The position numbers and the translations under genes are program-made. The notes beneath the pieces were generated by a model. That model had not been told where the DNA came from, ran no database searches, and saw only the letters and a list, made by a program, of their open reading frames with translations. Positions 49,718 through 57,456 of a DNA stretch of 64,000 nt are shown one piece after another (the stretch's first letter is position 1; each line of letters opens with the position of its first letter). The DNA comes from Humibacillus xanthopallidus (GTDB taxonomy: Bacteria; Actinomycetota; Actinomycetes; Actinomycetales; Dermatophilaceae), in contig NZ_VFPM01000004.1 of assembly GCF_006716675.1 (NCBI RefSeq), positions 248,001 through 312,000 on the forward strand, read 5' to 3'.

Positions 49718-50244
49718 GTGGCGTCACCCCGCTCGCGCACCGCCGACGTCGTCAGCGCCTCGACGAGCTCACGGGCCACCGGCAGGTCGAGGCCGTGGAT
49801 GGTGAGGGGGCCGGCGGCAGACGCCGTCGTCACCGTGACCGAGGCGAGCGTGAAGAGCTGCGAGACCGGACCACGCTCGAGGTCGATCGTCTGAACGCGG
49901 CTGAGCGGGGCGATCCGTCGCTCCTGCCGTAGCCATCCCGACTGGGTGTAGATGGCGTGCTCGGTCGCCTCCCAGCGGTGCACCCGGAATCGCCAGCGCG
50001 GCATGACGACGACGTACGCGATGGAGAGCACGAGCCAGACGGCGCCGACGATCCAGTGGGCGGAGCGCGAGGGCCGGTCGTCGACGAACCACCAGATGAC
50101 CTGCCCGCCGAGCAGCACCAGCACCACGGTGAGCGCCTCGACGGTCCACATCCCGATGGCACGGGTCGACACCCGGTGGGCGGGCTCTCGCATGGGCCGC
50201 CGGGCCGGCGGCGTCGGAGGGGGCTGCTCGTCGCGCACGTCCAC
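49714..50244 (-). CDS. PH-domain membrane protein (YdbS-like)
   Basis: About 176 residues: two membrane helices (MWTVEALTVVLVLLGGQVIW and IVGAVWLVLSIAYVVV) and one PH-like domain (EHAIYTQSGWLRQERRIAPL). Start uncertain: the open frame reaches 50289, but GTG 50244 (VDVRDEQPP) with GTGGGG upstream is the most likely. It is the upstream partner of the YdbT-like gene with a 4-bp overlap. Confidence 0.75.
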   Translation of the reverse strand: MDVRDEQPPPTPPARRPMREPAHRVSTRAIGMWTVEALTVVLVLLGGQVIWWFVDDRPSRSAHWIVGAVWLVLSIAYVVVMPRWRFRVHRWEATEHAIYTQSGWLRQERRIAPLSRVQTIDLERGPVSQLFTLASVTVTTASAAGPLTIHGLDLPVARELVEALTTSAVRERGDAT

Positions 50245-50360
50245 GACCCCACGGTGCCACAGCGCCGCCGAGTGCCGACAACCGACCAAGGTATGCGGCC
50301 GCCGCTCCCTTCGCCCGCCCCTGGGCGACGGCGGAAGTGGCCCGGAGGCGGCTGGCGTCC

Positions 50361-50366
50361 TAGGGT
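50361..50366 (+). promoter_or_regulatory. -10 hexamer for leaderless transcript (methyltransferase gene)
   Basis: TAGGGT, 6 nt before the ATG at 50373. Confidence 0.6.
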
Positions 50367-50372
50367 GCGCGG

Positions 50373-50972
50373 ATGGCGAGCATCGAGCAGCGGCTGCGGG
50401 CGTACTACGACGAGGAGATGGCGCAGCGGGCCGAGCGCCCGCTCGGCGCCGAGCGTGAGAGCCGGCTCGCCGCTTTCGTGCAGCACTGTCACGAGGCGGG
50501 ACTGACCTCGGTCGTGGAGATCGGTTGCGGGGCGGGGCGCGACGGCAAGGTCCTCGCAGCGTCGGGGCTGGCCTACCGCGGCCTCGACCTGTCGACAGCC
50601 GCCGTGGAGCTGTGTCGTGGCCTCGGCCTCGACGCCGTCGTCGGCTCGGCGACCGAGCTGCCCTATGACACCGACGAGTTCGACGCCGGCTGGTCGATGA
50701 GCACCCTCATGCACCTGCCGGGCGACGGCCTGGCGGTCGCGCTCAGCGAGCTGCGCCGCGTGATCCGACCAGGTGGAGTGCTCGAGGTCGGGCTCTGGGG
50801 TGCTGACGAGAGCTGCGAGTGGACCGACCCGGACGGCCGCTACTTCCGCAGCCGCAACGACGAGGAGCTCCGTCGGCTGCTCTCGGCGGTGGGCCGGGTC
50901 ACGGAGTTCGACACCTGGTCGAGGTTCGAGGACGGCGGCCACTACCAGTGGGCGCGCACCGTCGTGGAGTGA
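50373..50972 (+). CDS. Class I SAM-dependent methyltransferase
   Basis: 199 residues. The SAM-binding motif I is VVEIGCGAGRDGKVLA, motif II RGLDLSTAAVELC, and post-motif ELPYDTDEFDAGWSMSTLMH with the later RRVIRPGGVLEVGLWG. Small cytoplasmic methyltransferase of the Methyltransf_11/25 group; methyl acceptor unknown. Start ATG 50373 is 6 nt after TAGGGT. It is convergent with the ABC exporter, with a 10-bp gap. Confidence 0.88.
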   Translation: MASIEQRLRAYYDEEMAQRAERPLGAERESRLAAFVQHCHEAGLTSVVEIGCGAGRDGKVLAASGLAYRGLDLSTAAVELCRGLGLDAVVGSATELPYDTDEFDAGWSMSTLMHLPGDGLAVALSELRRVIRPGGVLEVGLWGADESCEWTDPDGRYFRSRNDEELRRLLSAVGRVTEFDTWSRFEDGGHYQWARTVVE

Positions 50973-50982
50973 CCGTCAGGAC

Positions 50983-52875
50983 TCAGGCGGCGAGTGCCGG
51001 CTCCGGCTCCGTCTCCGCGCCCCCGCGAGCCGCCACGAGGCGGGCGTAGCGCCCGTCCTGCGCCAGCAGGGCGTCGTGGTCGCCGAGCTCGGCGACGTGG
51101 CCGTGGTCGAGCACCGCGATCTGCTCGGCGGGGCGCACGGTCGACAGCCGGTGCGCGATGGTGATCGTCGTCCGGCCCTTCATGAGCCGTTCGAGAGCGG
51201 CCTGCAGGTCGCGCTCGGTCTCGTTGTCGAGGGCGCTCGTGGCCTCGTCGAGCACGAGCACGCGGGGGTTGCGCAGCAGCGTGCGGGCGATGGCGAGACG
51301 CTGACGCTCACCACCGGAGAAGCGGTGACCACGTGCGCCGACGACCGTGTCGAGCTGGTCGGGGAGGGCGGCGACGAGGGCCGACACCTGGGCGGCCTCG
51401 AGCGCGCGCCACAGGTCGACGTCGCTCGCGTCGGGAGCGGCGAGCAGGAGGTTGTCGCGGATCGAGGCGTGCACGAGGTGCGTGTCCTGGCTGACCACCC
51501 CGACGATGCGGGCGAGGTCGGCGGGGTCGAGGTCGCGCAGGTCGATGCCGTCGATGGTGACCCGGCCCGACGTCGGGTCGTGCAGGCGGGCGACGAGGCC
51601 GGCGAGGGTCGTCTTGCCCGAGCCCGTCTCTCCGACGAGAGCCAGCGTCGTGCCCGCGGACACGGTCAGCGAGACGTCGTCGACGGCATACCGGCTCGTC
51701 GGGTCGTGGGCGAAGCGCACGGCCTCGAAGCGGACGTCACCGCGGAGGGTGTCGTGGTCGATGCGGACCGGGTCGGCTGGGGGAGCGATCTCGACGGGCA
51801 GGTCGAGGTAGCCGAAGATCCGGCTGAAGAGCGCCATCGAGCTGATCCACTGGGCGCCGACGTTGAGCAGGCCCATGAGCGGACGGAAGATGCCCGCCTG
51901 GAGCGTCGTGAAGGCGATGAGCGTGCCGATCGTCATGCCGCCCGAGGTCGCGGGGAAGCCTGCGGCGAGGTAGATGAGGGCAGGGATGGCGGCGAAGATG
52001 ATCTGCATCGTCGCCATGCGCCAGCGACCCGCGAGCTGCGAGCGCATCTCGAGGTCGACGAGGTCGGTCGAGGTGTCGGTGAAGCGGCGCGCGGTCGTCT
52101 CGGCGGCGCCGAGCGTCTTGACCAGCGTCATGCCGCTGACGGTCAGGGTCTCCTCGACCTGGCTGTGCAGGTCGGCGAGGCGGCGCTGCCGGCGGGCGGT
52201 GATGTCGCGGCGGAGCAGCGCGACCCGACGGGTCATCCACACCGCCGGGGGGATGACGAGCAGCGACAGGAGGGAGAGCTGGGGGCTGAGGGCGATCATG
52301 GCGATCGCGGTCGCGACGGCCGTCGTCACGTTGCTCGCGATCGACGTGGCGGTCGAGGTGATGACGGCCTGCATGCCGCTGATGTCGTGGGTGAGGCGCG
52401 ACTGCACCTCGCCGCTGCGGGTGCGGGTGAAGAAGGCGATCGACTGCCGCTGCAGGTGCGCGAAGACGTCGGTGCGCAGCCCGTGCATGACCCGCTCGCC
52501 GACGCCCGTCGTCAGCCAGGTCTGCACGACGCCGAGCAGCTGCGTGACGAGGGTGACGGCGAGCATGCCGCCGACGGCCCAGAGGAGGAGGCTGACGTCC
52601 TGGTGGGGCAGCGCGTCGTCGATGACGGCCCGCAGGAGGAAGGGCGAGGCCATCGAGATGACCGAGATGGCGACGATGATCGCCGTGACGGCGGCGACCT
52701 GCCGCCGGTGGGGGCTGAAGAGCGCGAGGACCCGGCGCATCGGCACGGGTGACTCGGCGAGCTGCTCGCGGTCGGCGGGGTCGATCTTCTCGGGAGCGCG
52801 CCCGAAGCGGCCGCCGTGGCCGCCCTGGGCGCCGCGCTGTCCGGCGGGCTGTACGGGGCTGGTGGTGTCGTTCAC
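50983..52875 (-). CDS. ABC exporter, fused membrane and ATPase domains
   Basis: 630 residues. Six-helix exporter membrane domain at about residues 50-340, then an ATPase domain with Walker A (GETGSGKTTLAG), signature FSGGERQRLAIA, Walker B VLVLDEATSAL and H-loop IAHRLST. A half-transporter that should work as a homodimer, exporting drugs, lipids or peptides. The start is GTG 52875 with GGAG upstream. It is divergent from a MarR gene with a palindrome between them, which suggests ligand-induced efflux. Confidence 0.93.
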   Translation of the reverse strand: MNDTTSPVQPAGQRGAQGGHGGRFGRAPEKIDPADREQLAESPVPMRRVLALFSPHRRQVAAVTAIIVAISVISMASPFLLRAVIDDALPHQDVSLLLWAVGGMLAVTLVTQLLGVVQTWLTTGVGERVMHGLRTDVFAHLQRQSIAFFTRTRSGEVQSRLTHDISGMQAVITSTATSIASNVTTAVATAIAMIALSPQLSLLSLLVIPPAVWMTRRVALLRRDITARRQRRLADLHSQVEETLTVSGMTLVKTLGAAETTARRFTDTSTDLVDLEMRSQLAGRWRMATMQIIFAAIPALIYLAAGFPATSGGMTIGTLIAFTTLQAGIFRPLMGLLNVGAQWISSMALFSRIFGYLDLPVEIAPPADPVRIDHDTLRGDVRFEAVRFAHDPTSRYAVDDVSLTVSAGTTLALVGETGSGKTTLAGLVARLHDPTSGRVTIDGIDLRDLDPADLARIVGVVSQDTHLVHASIRDNLLLAAPDASDVDLWRALEAAQVSALVAALPDQLDTVVGARGHRFSGGERQRLAIARTLLRNPRVLVLDEATSALDNETERDLQAALERLMKGRTTITIAHRLSTVRPAEQIAVLDHGHVAELGDHDALLAQDGRYARLVAARGGAETEPEPALAA

Positions 52876-52911
52876 GGAATCACTCCATCTATGTTCTCCG
52901 ATTCACGATGC

Positions 52912-52924
52912 TGAGGTTACCTCA
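52912..52924. promoter_or_regulatory. Candidate MarR operator between exporter and regulator
   Basis: TGAGGTTACCTCA: perfect 6-bp arms around one base, in the 89-bp divergent gap and about 28 bp upstream of the MarR -10 hexamer. Confidence 0.68.
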
Positions 52925-52952
52925 CTATGAGGCAGCAAGGCAAACCAGGTCG

Positions 52953-52958
52953 TATGCT
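52953..52958 (+). promoter_or_regulatory. -10 hexamer for leaderless transcript (MarR gene, exporter locus)
   Basis: TATGCT, 6 nt before the ATG at 52965. Confidence 0.65.
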
Positions 52959-52964
52959 GCTCCC

Positions 52965-53414
52965 ATGCGCCCCGCCGACGACCCGCCCGTCGACGCGACG
53001 TCTCCTGACGAGACCTCCCTCGACGAGCTGCTCATGGGCGCCGCCCGAGCCTTGCGGCGCACGTGGGCGGGCGGGCTCGGCCCGGACCTCTCGCCGCACG
53101 ACGCGCGGGCGCTGCGCGTCATCGGCCACCACGGCCCCACCCGACTCGGGGTCGTTGCCGACCACCTGCGCATCGCGCCCCGGTCGGCGACCGATGTCGT
53201 CGACCGCCTCGAGGCGCGGGGACTCGTCGAGCGGGCTCCCGACCCCGCCGACCGCCGGGCCATGACCGTGTCGCTCACCGATGTCGGCACCGCCGTGCTG
53301 GCTGACGTCGACAAGGCCCGTCGCGAGGGGGCCGCCGAGTTCTTCGGGGTGCTGAGCGAGGACGAGCGCGCCTCGCTCGCCGGCATCCTCGGCAGGCTGG
53401 ACCCCCGCGCGTGA
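52965..53414 (+). CDS. MarR-family regulator (exporter locus)
   Basis: 149 residues. The winged helix-turn-helix is TRLGVVADHLRIAPRSATDV followed by RAPDPADRRAMTVSLTDVG, the usual MarR DRR wing motif. ATG 52965 is 6 nt after TATGCT with no ribosome binding site. Probably represses the divergent ABC exporter through the TGAGGT-ACCTCA palindrome. Its stop overlaps the GTG of the downstream P-loop kinase gene. Confidence 0.9.
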   Translation: MRPADDPPVDATSPDETSLDELLMGAARALRRTWAGGLGPDLSPHDARALRVIGHHGPTRLGVVADHLRIAPRSATDVVDRLEARGLVERAPDPADRRAMTVSLTDVGTAVLADVDKARREGAAEFFGVLSEDERASLAGILGRLDPRA

Positions 53415-54268
53415 GCGGCATCGTCATGGTCGAGGGGCTGCCCGGGTCGGGCAAGAGCACGACCGCGCACGGCCTCGCGCAGTGGCTCGGCGGCCGGGGC
53501 GTCGCGGTGGAGCACTTCGCCGAGGGCCGGGTCGACCACCCCGTCGACTTCGAGGAGGTGGCGGTGCTGACGGCTGCCGACCTGGATGCCATCGCAGCTG
53601 GATCGACGGAGTTCGTCGAGGCCCTGGACGGCGCGGCCGAGCGCCACGGCGACGTGTGGCTCGTGCGCCACCCCCTCCACCCGTCGCTCCCGGCCGGTCT
53701 CGTCGAGCTGCTGCGCGTTCACGATGCCTACGACGGTGACGTGCCTGCCGGGCTGCACTCCCGGGTGCTCGTCGAGAGCTGGCGCCGTTTCGGCGAGACG
53801 GTCCCCGGACCGGTCCAGGTGTGGGAGTGCGTGCTCCTCCAGAACCCCGGCTGTGCCCTCGTCGCACGGGCAGACGAGACGGTCGACGTGCTGGCCCGTC
53901 ACGTGACCCAACTGGTCGAGACCGTGCGCTCGCACCGGCCCGCCCTCGTCTACCTCGATGCCGGCGATCCGGCGCCCACCCTCGAGCGAGCAGCCACCGA
54001 GCGTCCAGCGGAGTGGCTCGAGAGCGTCATCGCCTACCACACCACGCAGGGCCTCGGACTGCGTTGTGGGCTCGAAGGATTCGAGGGCTACGTCGAGTTC
54101 ATGCGCAGACGTCGCGAGATGGAGCTCGAGATCGTCGCCGGCCTCGACCTGCCGACTCTCGTCGTTGCCGTGGGTGACGGCTGCTGGAGCGAGCACGAGG
54201 CCTCCGTCCGCGCGTTTGTCTCCGAGCACCTGGACCTCGCGGGCCGGGCGCCGGCCGAGGTCGCCTGA
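53411..54268 (+). CDS. P-loop kinase-like NTPase
   Basis: 285 residues. Walker A at residues 9-17 (GLPGSGKST), near the very N-terminus as in small-molecule and nucleotide kinases, followed by GLAQWLGGRGVAVEHF. No firm family; related proteins in Gram-positive bacteria are annotated only as P-loop or thymidylate-kinase-like. It starts at GTG 53411, overlapping the MarR stop, and is followed 2 bp later by the 2'-5' RNA ligase-like gene. The pairing recalls RNA end-processing kinase plus ligase/phosphodiesterase modules, but this is only suggestive. Confidence 0.75.
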   Translation: MSGIVMVEGLPGSGKSTTAHGLAQWLGGRGVAVEHFAEGRVDHPVDFEEVAVLTAADLDAIAAGSTEFVEALDGAAERHGDVWLVRHPLHPSLPAGLVELLRVHDAYDGDVPAGLHSRVLVESWRRFGETVPGPVQVWECVLLQNPGCALVARADETVDVLARHVTQLVETVRSHRPALVYLDAGDPAPTLERAATERPAEWLESVIAYHTTQGLGLRCGLEGFEGYVEFMRRRREMELEIVAGLDLPTLVVAVGDGCWSEHEASVRAFVSEHLDLAGRAPAEVA

Positions 54269-54270
54269 CC

Positions 54271-54813
54271 GTGTCGCTCCACTCCGTCGAAGCGTTGCTC
54301 GATGCCGCAACAGACGCGGCGGTGAGGCAGGAGTGGACGGCGCTCGCTGCGGCCGGACTCCCGAGCCAGGCGGCCCACCAGGGCGTGACGAACGCTCCTC
54401 ACGTCACGCTGTCGGTCGCGAGCGGGGTCCCTGACTTCGTCGAGAGCCGGATCGCCCGAGAGCTCGCTCCCCTGCTGCCCGTGCCGGTGCGCCTCGGGCC
54501 GCTCATCGTCATGGGGTCTCGCCGCTTCGTGCTGGCCCACCTCGTCGTGCCGACCGACGACCTGCTGGGCCTGCACGCCACCGTCGCCCGGGCGATGTCT
54601 GCGGCGCCCGACGTGCCCGACGTCGTGCGGCCGGGTCGGTGGACGCCGCACGTGACCCTGGCTCGCGGTCTGGGCTCGCGCCAGGTCGGTGAGGCGCTCG
54701 CCGTGCTCGGGCGCACCCGACCGCTCGACGGGGCCATCGAGTCCGTGCGGCGCTGGGACCCCACGGCACGGCGCGCGTGGCCCGTCGGCGGCAAACCTAC
54801 GATGGAGCCATGA
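54271..54813 (+). CDS. 2'-5' RNA ligase / 2H phosphoesterase-like protein
   Basis: 180 residues. The two HxT motifs that define the 2H phosphoesterase fold are present: PHVTLSV (His44) and WTPHVTLAR (His127), spaced as in LigT-type enzymes. Likely activity is on 2',3'-cyclic or 2'-5' phosphodiester bonds of RNA or nucleotides; the physiological substrate is unknown. Starts GTG 54271. The stop overlaps the next ATG as ATGA. Confidence 0.85.
   Translation: MSLHSVEALLDAATDAAVRQEWTALAAAGLPSQAAHQGVTNAPHVTLSVASGVPDFVESRIARELAPLLPVPVRLGPLIVMGSRRFVLAHLVVPTDDLLGLHATVARAMSAAPDVPDVVRPGRWTPHVTLARGLGSRQVGEALAVLGRTRPLDGAIESVRRWDPTARRAWPVGGKPTMEP
54798..54803 (+). promoter_or_regulatory. -10 hexamer for leaderless transcript (LLM oxidoreductase gene)
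   Basis: TACGAT, 6 nt before the ATG at 54810, inside the end of the preceding gene. It could give separate expression of the downstream pair. Confidence 0.5.
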
Positions 54814-55844
54814 GCCTCGAACTCGGTCTCGACACCTTCGGCGACATCGCCCTCGACGCCGACGGCACGCCCCTGCACCCGGCCGTCGTCATCCGTGAGG
54901 TGCTCGCCGAGGGTGAGCTCGCCGACCGTCTCGGCCTCGACTTCTTCGGCGTCGGGGAGCACCACCGCGACGACTACGCGGTCAGCGCGCCGGACGTTCT
55001 CCTCGCCGGGCTCGCCACGCGCACCGAACGCATCCGGCTCGGCACGTCGGTGACGGTGCTGAGCAGCGACGACCCGATCAGGGTCTTCCAACGCTTCTCG
55101 ACGGTCGACGCACTGAGTCACGGGCGCGCCGAGATCACTGTCGGCAGAGGGTCGTTCATCGAGTCGTTCCCGCTCTTCGGGCTCGACCTCTCCGACTACG
55201 AGTTGCTCTTCGAGGAGAAGCTCGACCTGCTCGCCGCCGTCGTCGCGGAGGAGCCGGTGAGCTGGCAGGGCTCGATCCGCCCGCCCGTGCACGCCGAGCG
55301 CATCATGCCCTCGACCGAGTCGGGCCACCTGCGCGTGTGGGTCGGCGTCGGAGGCACGCCGCAGTCGGTCGTGCGGGCGGCCCATTACGGCTTCCCCGTC
55401 GTCATCGCCATCATCGGCGGCTCGGCACGGCAGTTCGTCCCGCTCGCCGACCTCTACCGCCGAGCGCTGTCCGAGATGGGCAAGCCAGAGCTGCCGCTGG
55501 GAGTCCACTCGCCGGGCTACATCGCCCCGAGCGACGAGCAGGCGCGCGAGGAGTTCCTGCCGCACTTCCTGCCCTACATGAACAAGCTCGGACGCGAGCG
55601 GCGCTGGGCCCCGATGTCCAAGGAGCAGGCGGCGCTGCAGCTCGGCCCCGACGGCGCGGTCTACTGCGGCTCACCCGAGACGGTCGCGGCCAAGATCGCC
55701 GACACGACAAGGGCGCTCGGCCTCTCTCGCTTCCAGCTCAAGTACTCCTTCGGCACCCTGCCGCACGCCCAGCGGATGGAGTGCATCCGGCTCTATGCCG
55801 AGGAGGTCGTGCCGCGGGTGCGTGAGCTGCTCGCCGAGGACTGA
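54810..55844 (+). CDS. LLM-class flavin-dependent oxidoreductase
   Basis: 344 residues, luciferase-like TIM barrel. The N-terminus (LELGLDTFGDIALDADG), FFGVGEHHRDDYAVSAPDVL, and the later GSPETVAAKIADTTRALG are typical of the group that uses FMNH2 or F420. ATG 54810 overlaps the 2'-5' ligase stop (ATGA) and has TACGAT 6 nt upstream. Substrate unknown. The glycosyltransferase gene starts 1 bp after its stop, so the two are coupled. Confidence 0.9.
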   Translation: MSLELGLDTFGDIALDADGTPLHPAVVIREVLAEGELADRLGLDFFGVGEHHRDDYAVSAPDVLLAGLATRTERIRLGTSVTVLSSDDPIRVFQRFSTVDALSHGRAEITVGRGSFIESFPLFGLDLSDYELLFEEKLDLLAAVVAEEPVSWQGSIRPPVHAERIMPSTESGHLRVWVGVGGTPQSVVRAAHYGFPVVIAIIGGSARQFVPLADLYRRALSEMGKPELPLGVHSPGYIAPSDEQAREEFLPHFLPYMNKLGRERRWAPMSKEQAALQLGPDGAVYCGSPETVAAKIADTTRALGLSRFQLKYSFGTLPHAQRMECIRLYAEEVVPRVRELLAED

Positions 55845-55845
55845 C

Positions 55846-57150
55846 GTGCGCGTCCTGCTCGTCGGGATGGGCTCGCGCGGCGACGTGCAGCCGCTCCTCG
55901 CGCTCGCCCCGCGTCTCGAGCAGTTGGGGTATGCCGTCTCGCTCGCCGCCGCCGCAGACTTCCGCCCGCTCGTGGAGGGTCACGGAGTGCGCTTCGAGCC
56001 GTTGTCGTTCGACCTCGAGGGGCCGCTGCGCACCGGACTCGGTCGCGAAGGGCTGCAGGGCTCGGCGACGACCCAGGTGCGCGAGGCGCGGCTCATGCGT
56101 CAGGTCGTCGCGCAGACGGCGGAGGCGCTGGCAGCGGACCTCGAGCGACTCGTGGCGCGGGCCGACGCCGTCGTGTCGGGCGCCCTGACGTTCGATGCCG
56201 TCCACGCCCTGCTCTCGGTCGACGGACGGTCGGCGAAGCCGCACGTCTATGCCGTCTTCGCGCCGGTGTGGCCGAGTGCCCACGGCCCGTCCGTGGCGCT
56301 CGCCCTGCGGCCACACGCCGAGTCCCGGCTGAACCTCGCGTGGAGCATGCTCGCCGGCCGGGTCGCCCTCGACCTGTTCCGGCCGCCGGGCGACCTCATC
56401 CGTCGACGACGAGGCTTGCCGCGCAATACGTTTCGCGGCTACGTGGCCGCTGCCCGGAGCACGCCCACGCTGCTCGGAGCAAGCCCGAGCATCGTGCCGC
56501 CTGCCCCCGACTGGCCGCCGGCCCTGCGCCAGACGGGCTACTGGGTCGACGCCGTCGGCAACCCCCGGGCAGACGACCGTGGTGACCTCGAGCCGCAGCT
56601 GGAGCGCTTCCTCGCGGCGGGGCCGCCGCCCGTCTACGTCGGCTTCGGGTCGATGCCCACCCCGGACCCGGTCGGGGTGGCGCGCGACGTGGCCGGCGTG
56701 CTGAGGCGTCTCAGCGCGCGCGGCGTGCTCAGCGAGGGCCTCGCCGGACTCGCGGTCCCGCGAGGGTCGGGCGACGGAGCGTCCGGAGGGCCGCAGGTCA
56801 TCGGCGTGGGCGCGACCAGCCACGAGGCGCTCTTCCCCCGGTGCGCTGCAGTCGTGCACCACGGCGGGGCGGGCACCACGGCGGCGGCCCTGCGGGCAGG
56901 CGTGCCGCAGGTCGTCGTGCCACATGCCGCCGACCAGCCCTACTGGGGCCGGCGGATGGCCGACCTCGGTGTCGCGGCCGAGCCGATCGCGCGCAAGGAC
57001 CTGACGCCTGCGCGCCTCGAGCGGGCGCTCGACGTGGCCCTGTCCCGGGGAGCCCGCGAGGCGGCATACCGGCTGGGCGAGCAGGTGCGTGCCGAGGACG
57101 GCGCCGGCGAGGCCGCTCGCCTCATCCACGCGCACATCAAGGGCCGCTGA
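55846..57150 (+). CDS. GT1-family glycosyltransferase (UDP-sugar, sterol/macrolide type)
   Basis: 434 residues, GT-B fold. N-terminal acceptor domain starts VRVLLVGMGSRGDVQPLLAL; the C-terminal donor-binding signature is FPRCAAVVHHGGAGTTAAAL then VPQVVVPHAADQPYWGRRM, and VYVGFGSMPTPDP marks the donor-domain start. It resembles UGT80/macrolide-type enzymes that glycosylate small lipophilic acceptors. Start GTG 55846, 1 bp after the LLM gene. It is convergent with FadH, and the gap carries the 53-bp palindromic array. Confidence 0.9.
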   Translation: MRVLLVGMGSRGDVQPLLALAPRLEQLGYAVSLAAAADFRPLVEGHGVRFEPLSFDLEGPLRTGLGREGLQGSATTQVREARLMRQVVAQTAEALAADLERLVARADAVVSGALTFDAVHALLSVDGRSAKPHVYAVFAPVWPSAHGPSVALALRPHAESRLNLAWSMLAGRVALDLFRPPGDLIRRRRGLPRNTFRGYVAAARSTPTLLGASPSIVPPAPDWPPALRQTGYWVDAVGNPRADDRGDLEPQLERFLAAGPPPVYVGFGSMPTPDPVGVARDVAGVLRRLSARGVLSEGLAGLAVPRGSGDGASGGPQVIGVGATSHEALFPRCAAVVHHGGAGTTAAALRAGVPQVVVPHAADQPYWGRRMADLGVAAEPIARKDLTPARLERALDVALSRGAREAAYRLGEQVRAEDGAGEAARLIHAHIKGR

Positions 57151-57172
57151 GCCCGCCCGCACCCAGCAACCA

Positions 57173-57425
57173 GTCGAGTGCCCACTTCTCGACGTCGGAA
57201 ACTGGGCACTCGACTTGCGCAGAGGTCGAGTGCTCACTTCTCGGCGTCGGAAACTGGGCACTCGACGTGCGGGGAGGGTCGAGTGCCCACTTCTCGACGT
57301 CGGAAACTGGGCACTCGACGTTCGGGGAGGGTCTAGTGCTCACTTCTCGGCGTCGGAAACTGGGCACTCGACGTGCGGGGGAGGTCGAGTGCTCACTTCT
57401 CGGCGTCGGAAACTGGGCACTCGAC
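57173..57425. repeat. Five tandem 42-bp palindromic units (period 52-53 bp)
   Basis: Units at 57173-57214, 57225-57266, 57278-57319, 57331-57372 and 57384-57425. Each has arms GTCGAGTGCCCA / TGGGCACTCGAC around an 18-nt centre (CTTCTCGACGTCGGAAAC or a close variant). Spacers are 10-11 nt and mostly GTGCGGGGAGG. Variants GCTCA in units 2, 4 and 5 keep pairing on one strand as G-U. The array fills the whole 306-bp gap between convergent genes. Not CRISPR: the spacers are short and alike. Confidence 0.92.
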
Positions 57426-57456
57426 TGGGAGGGGCCGGGGCCGGGGCGGGGTGCTG

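Noticed and set aside
57173..57425. CRISPR array
   Set aside because: Spacers are only 10-11 nt and nearly identical, the repeat units vary, and there are no cas genes.
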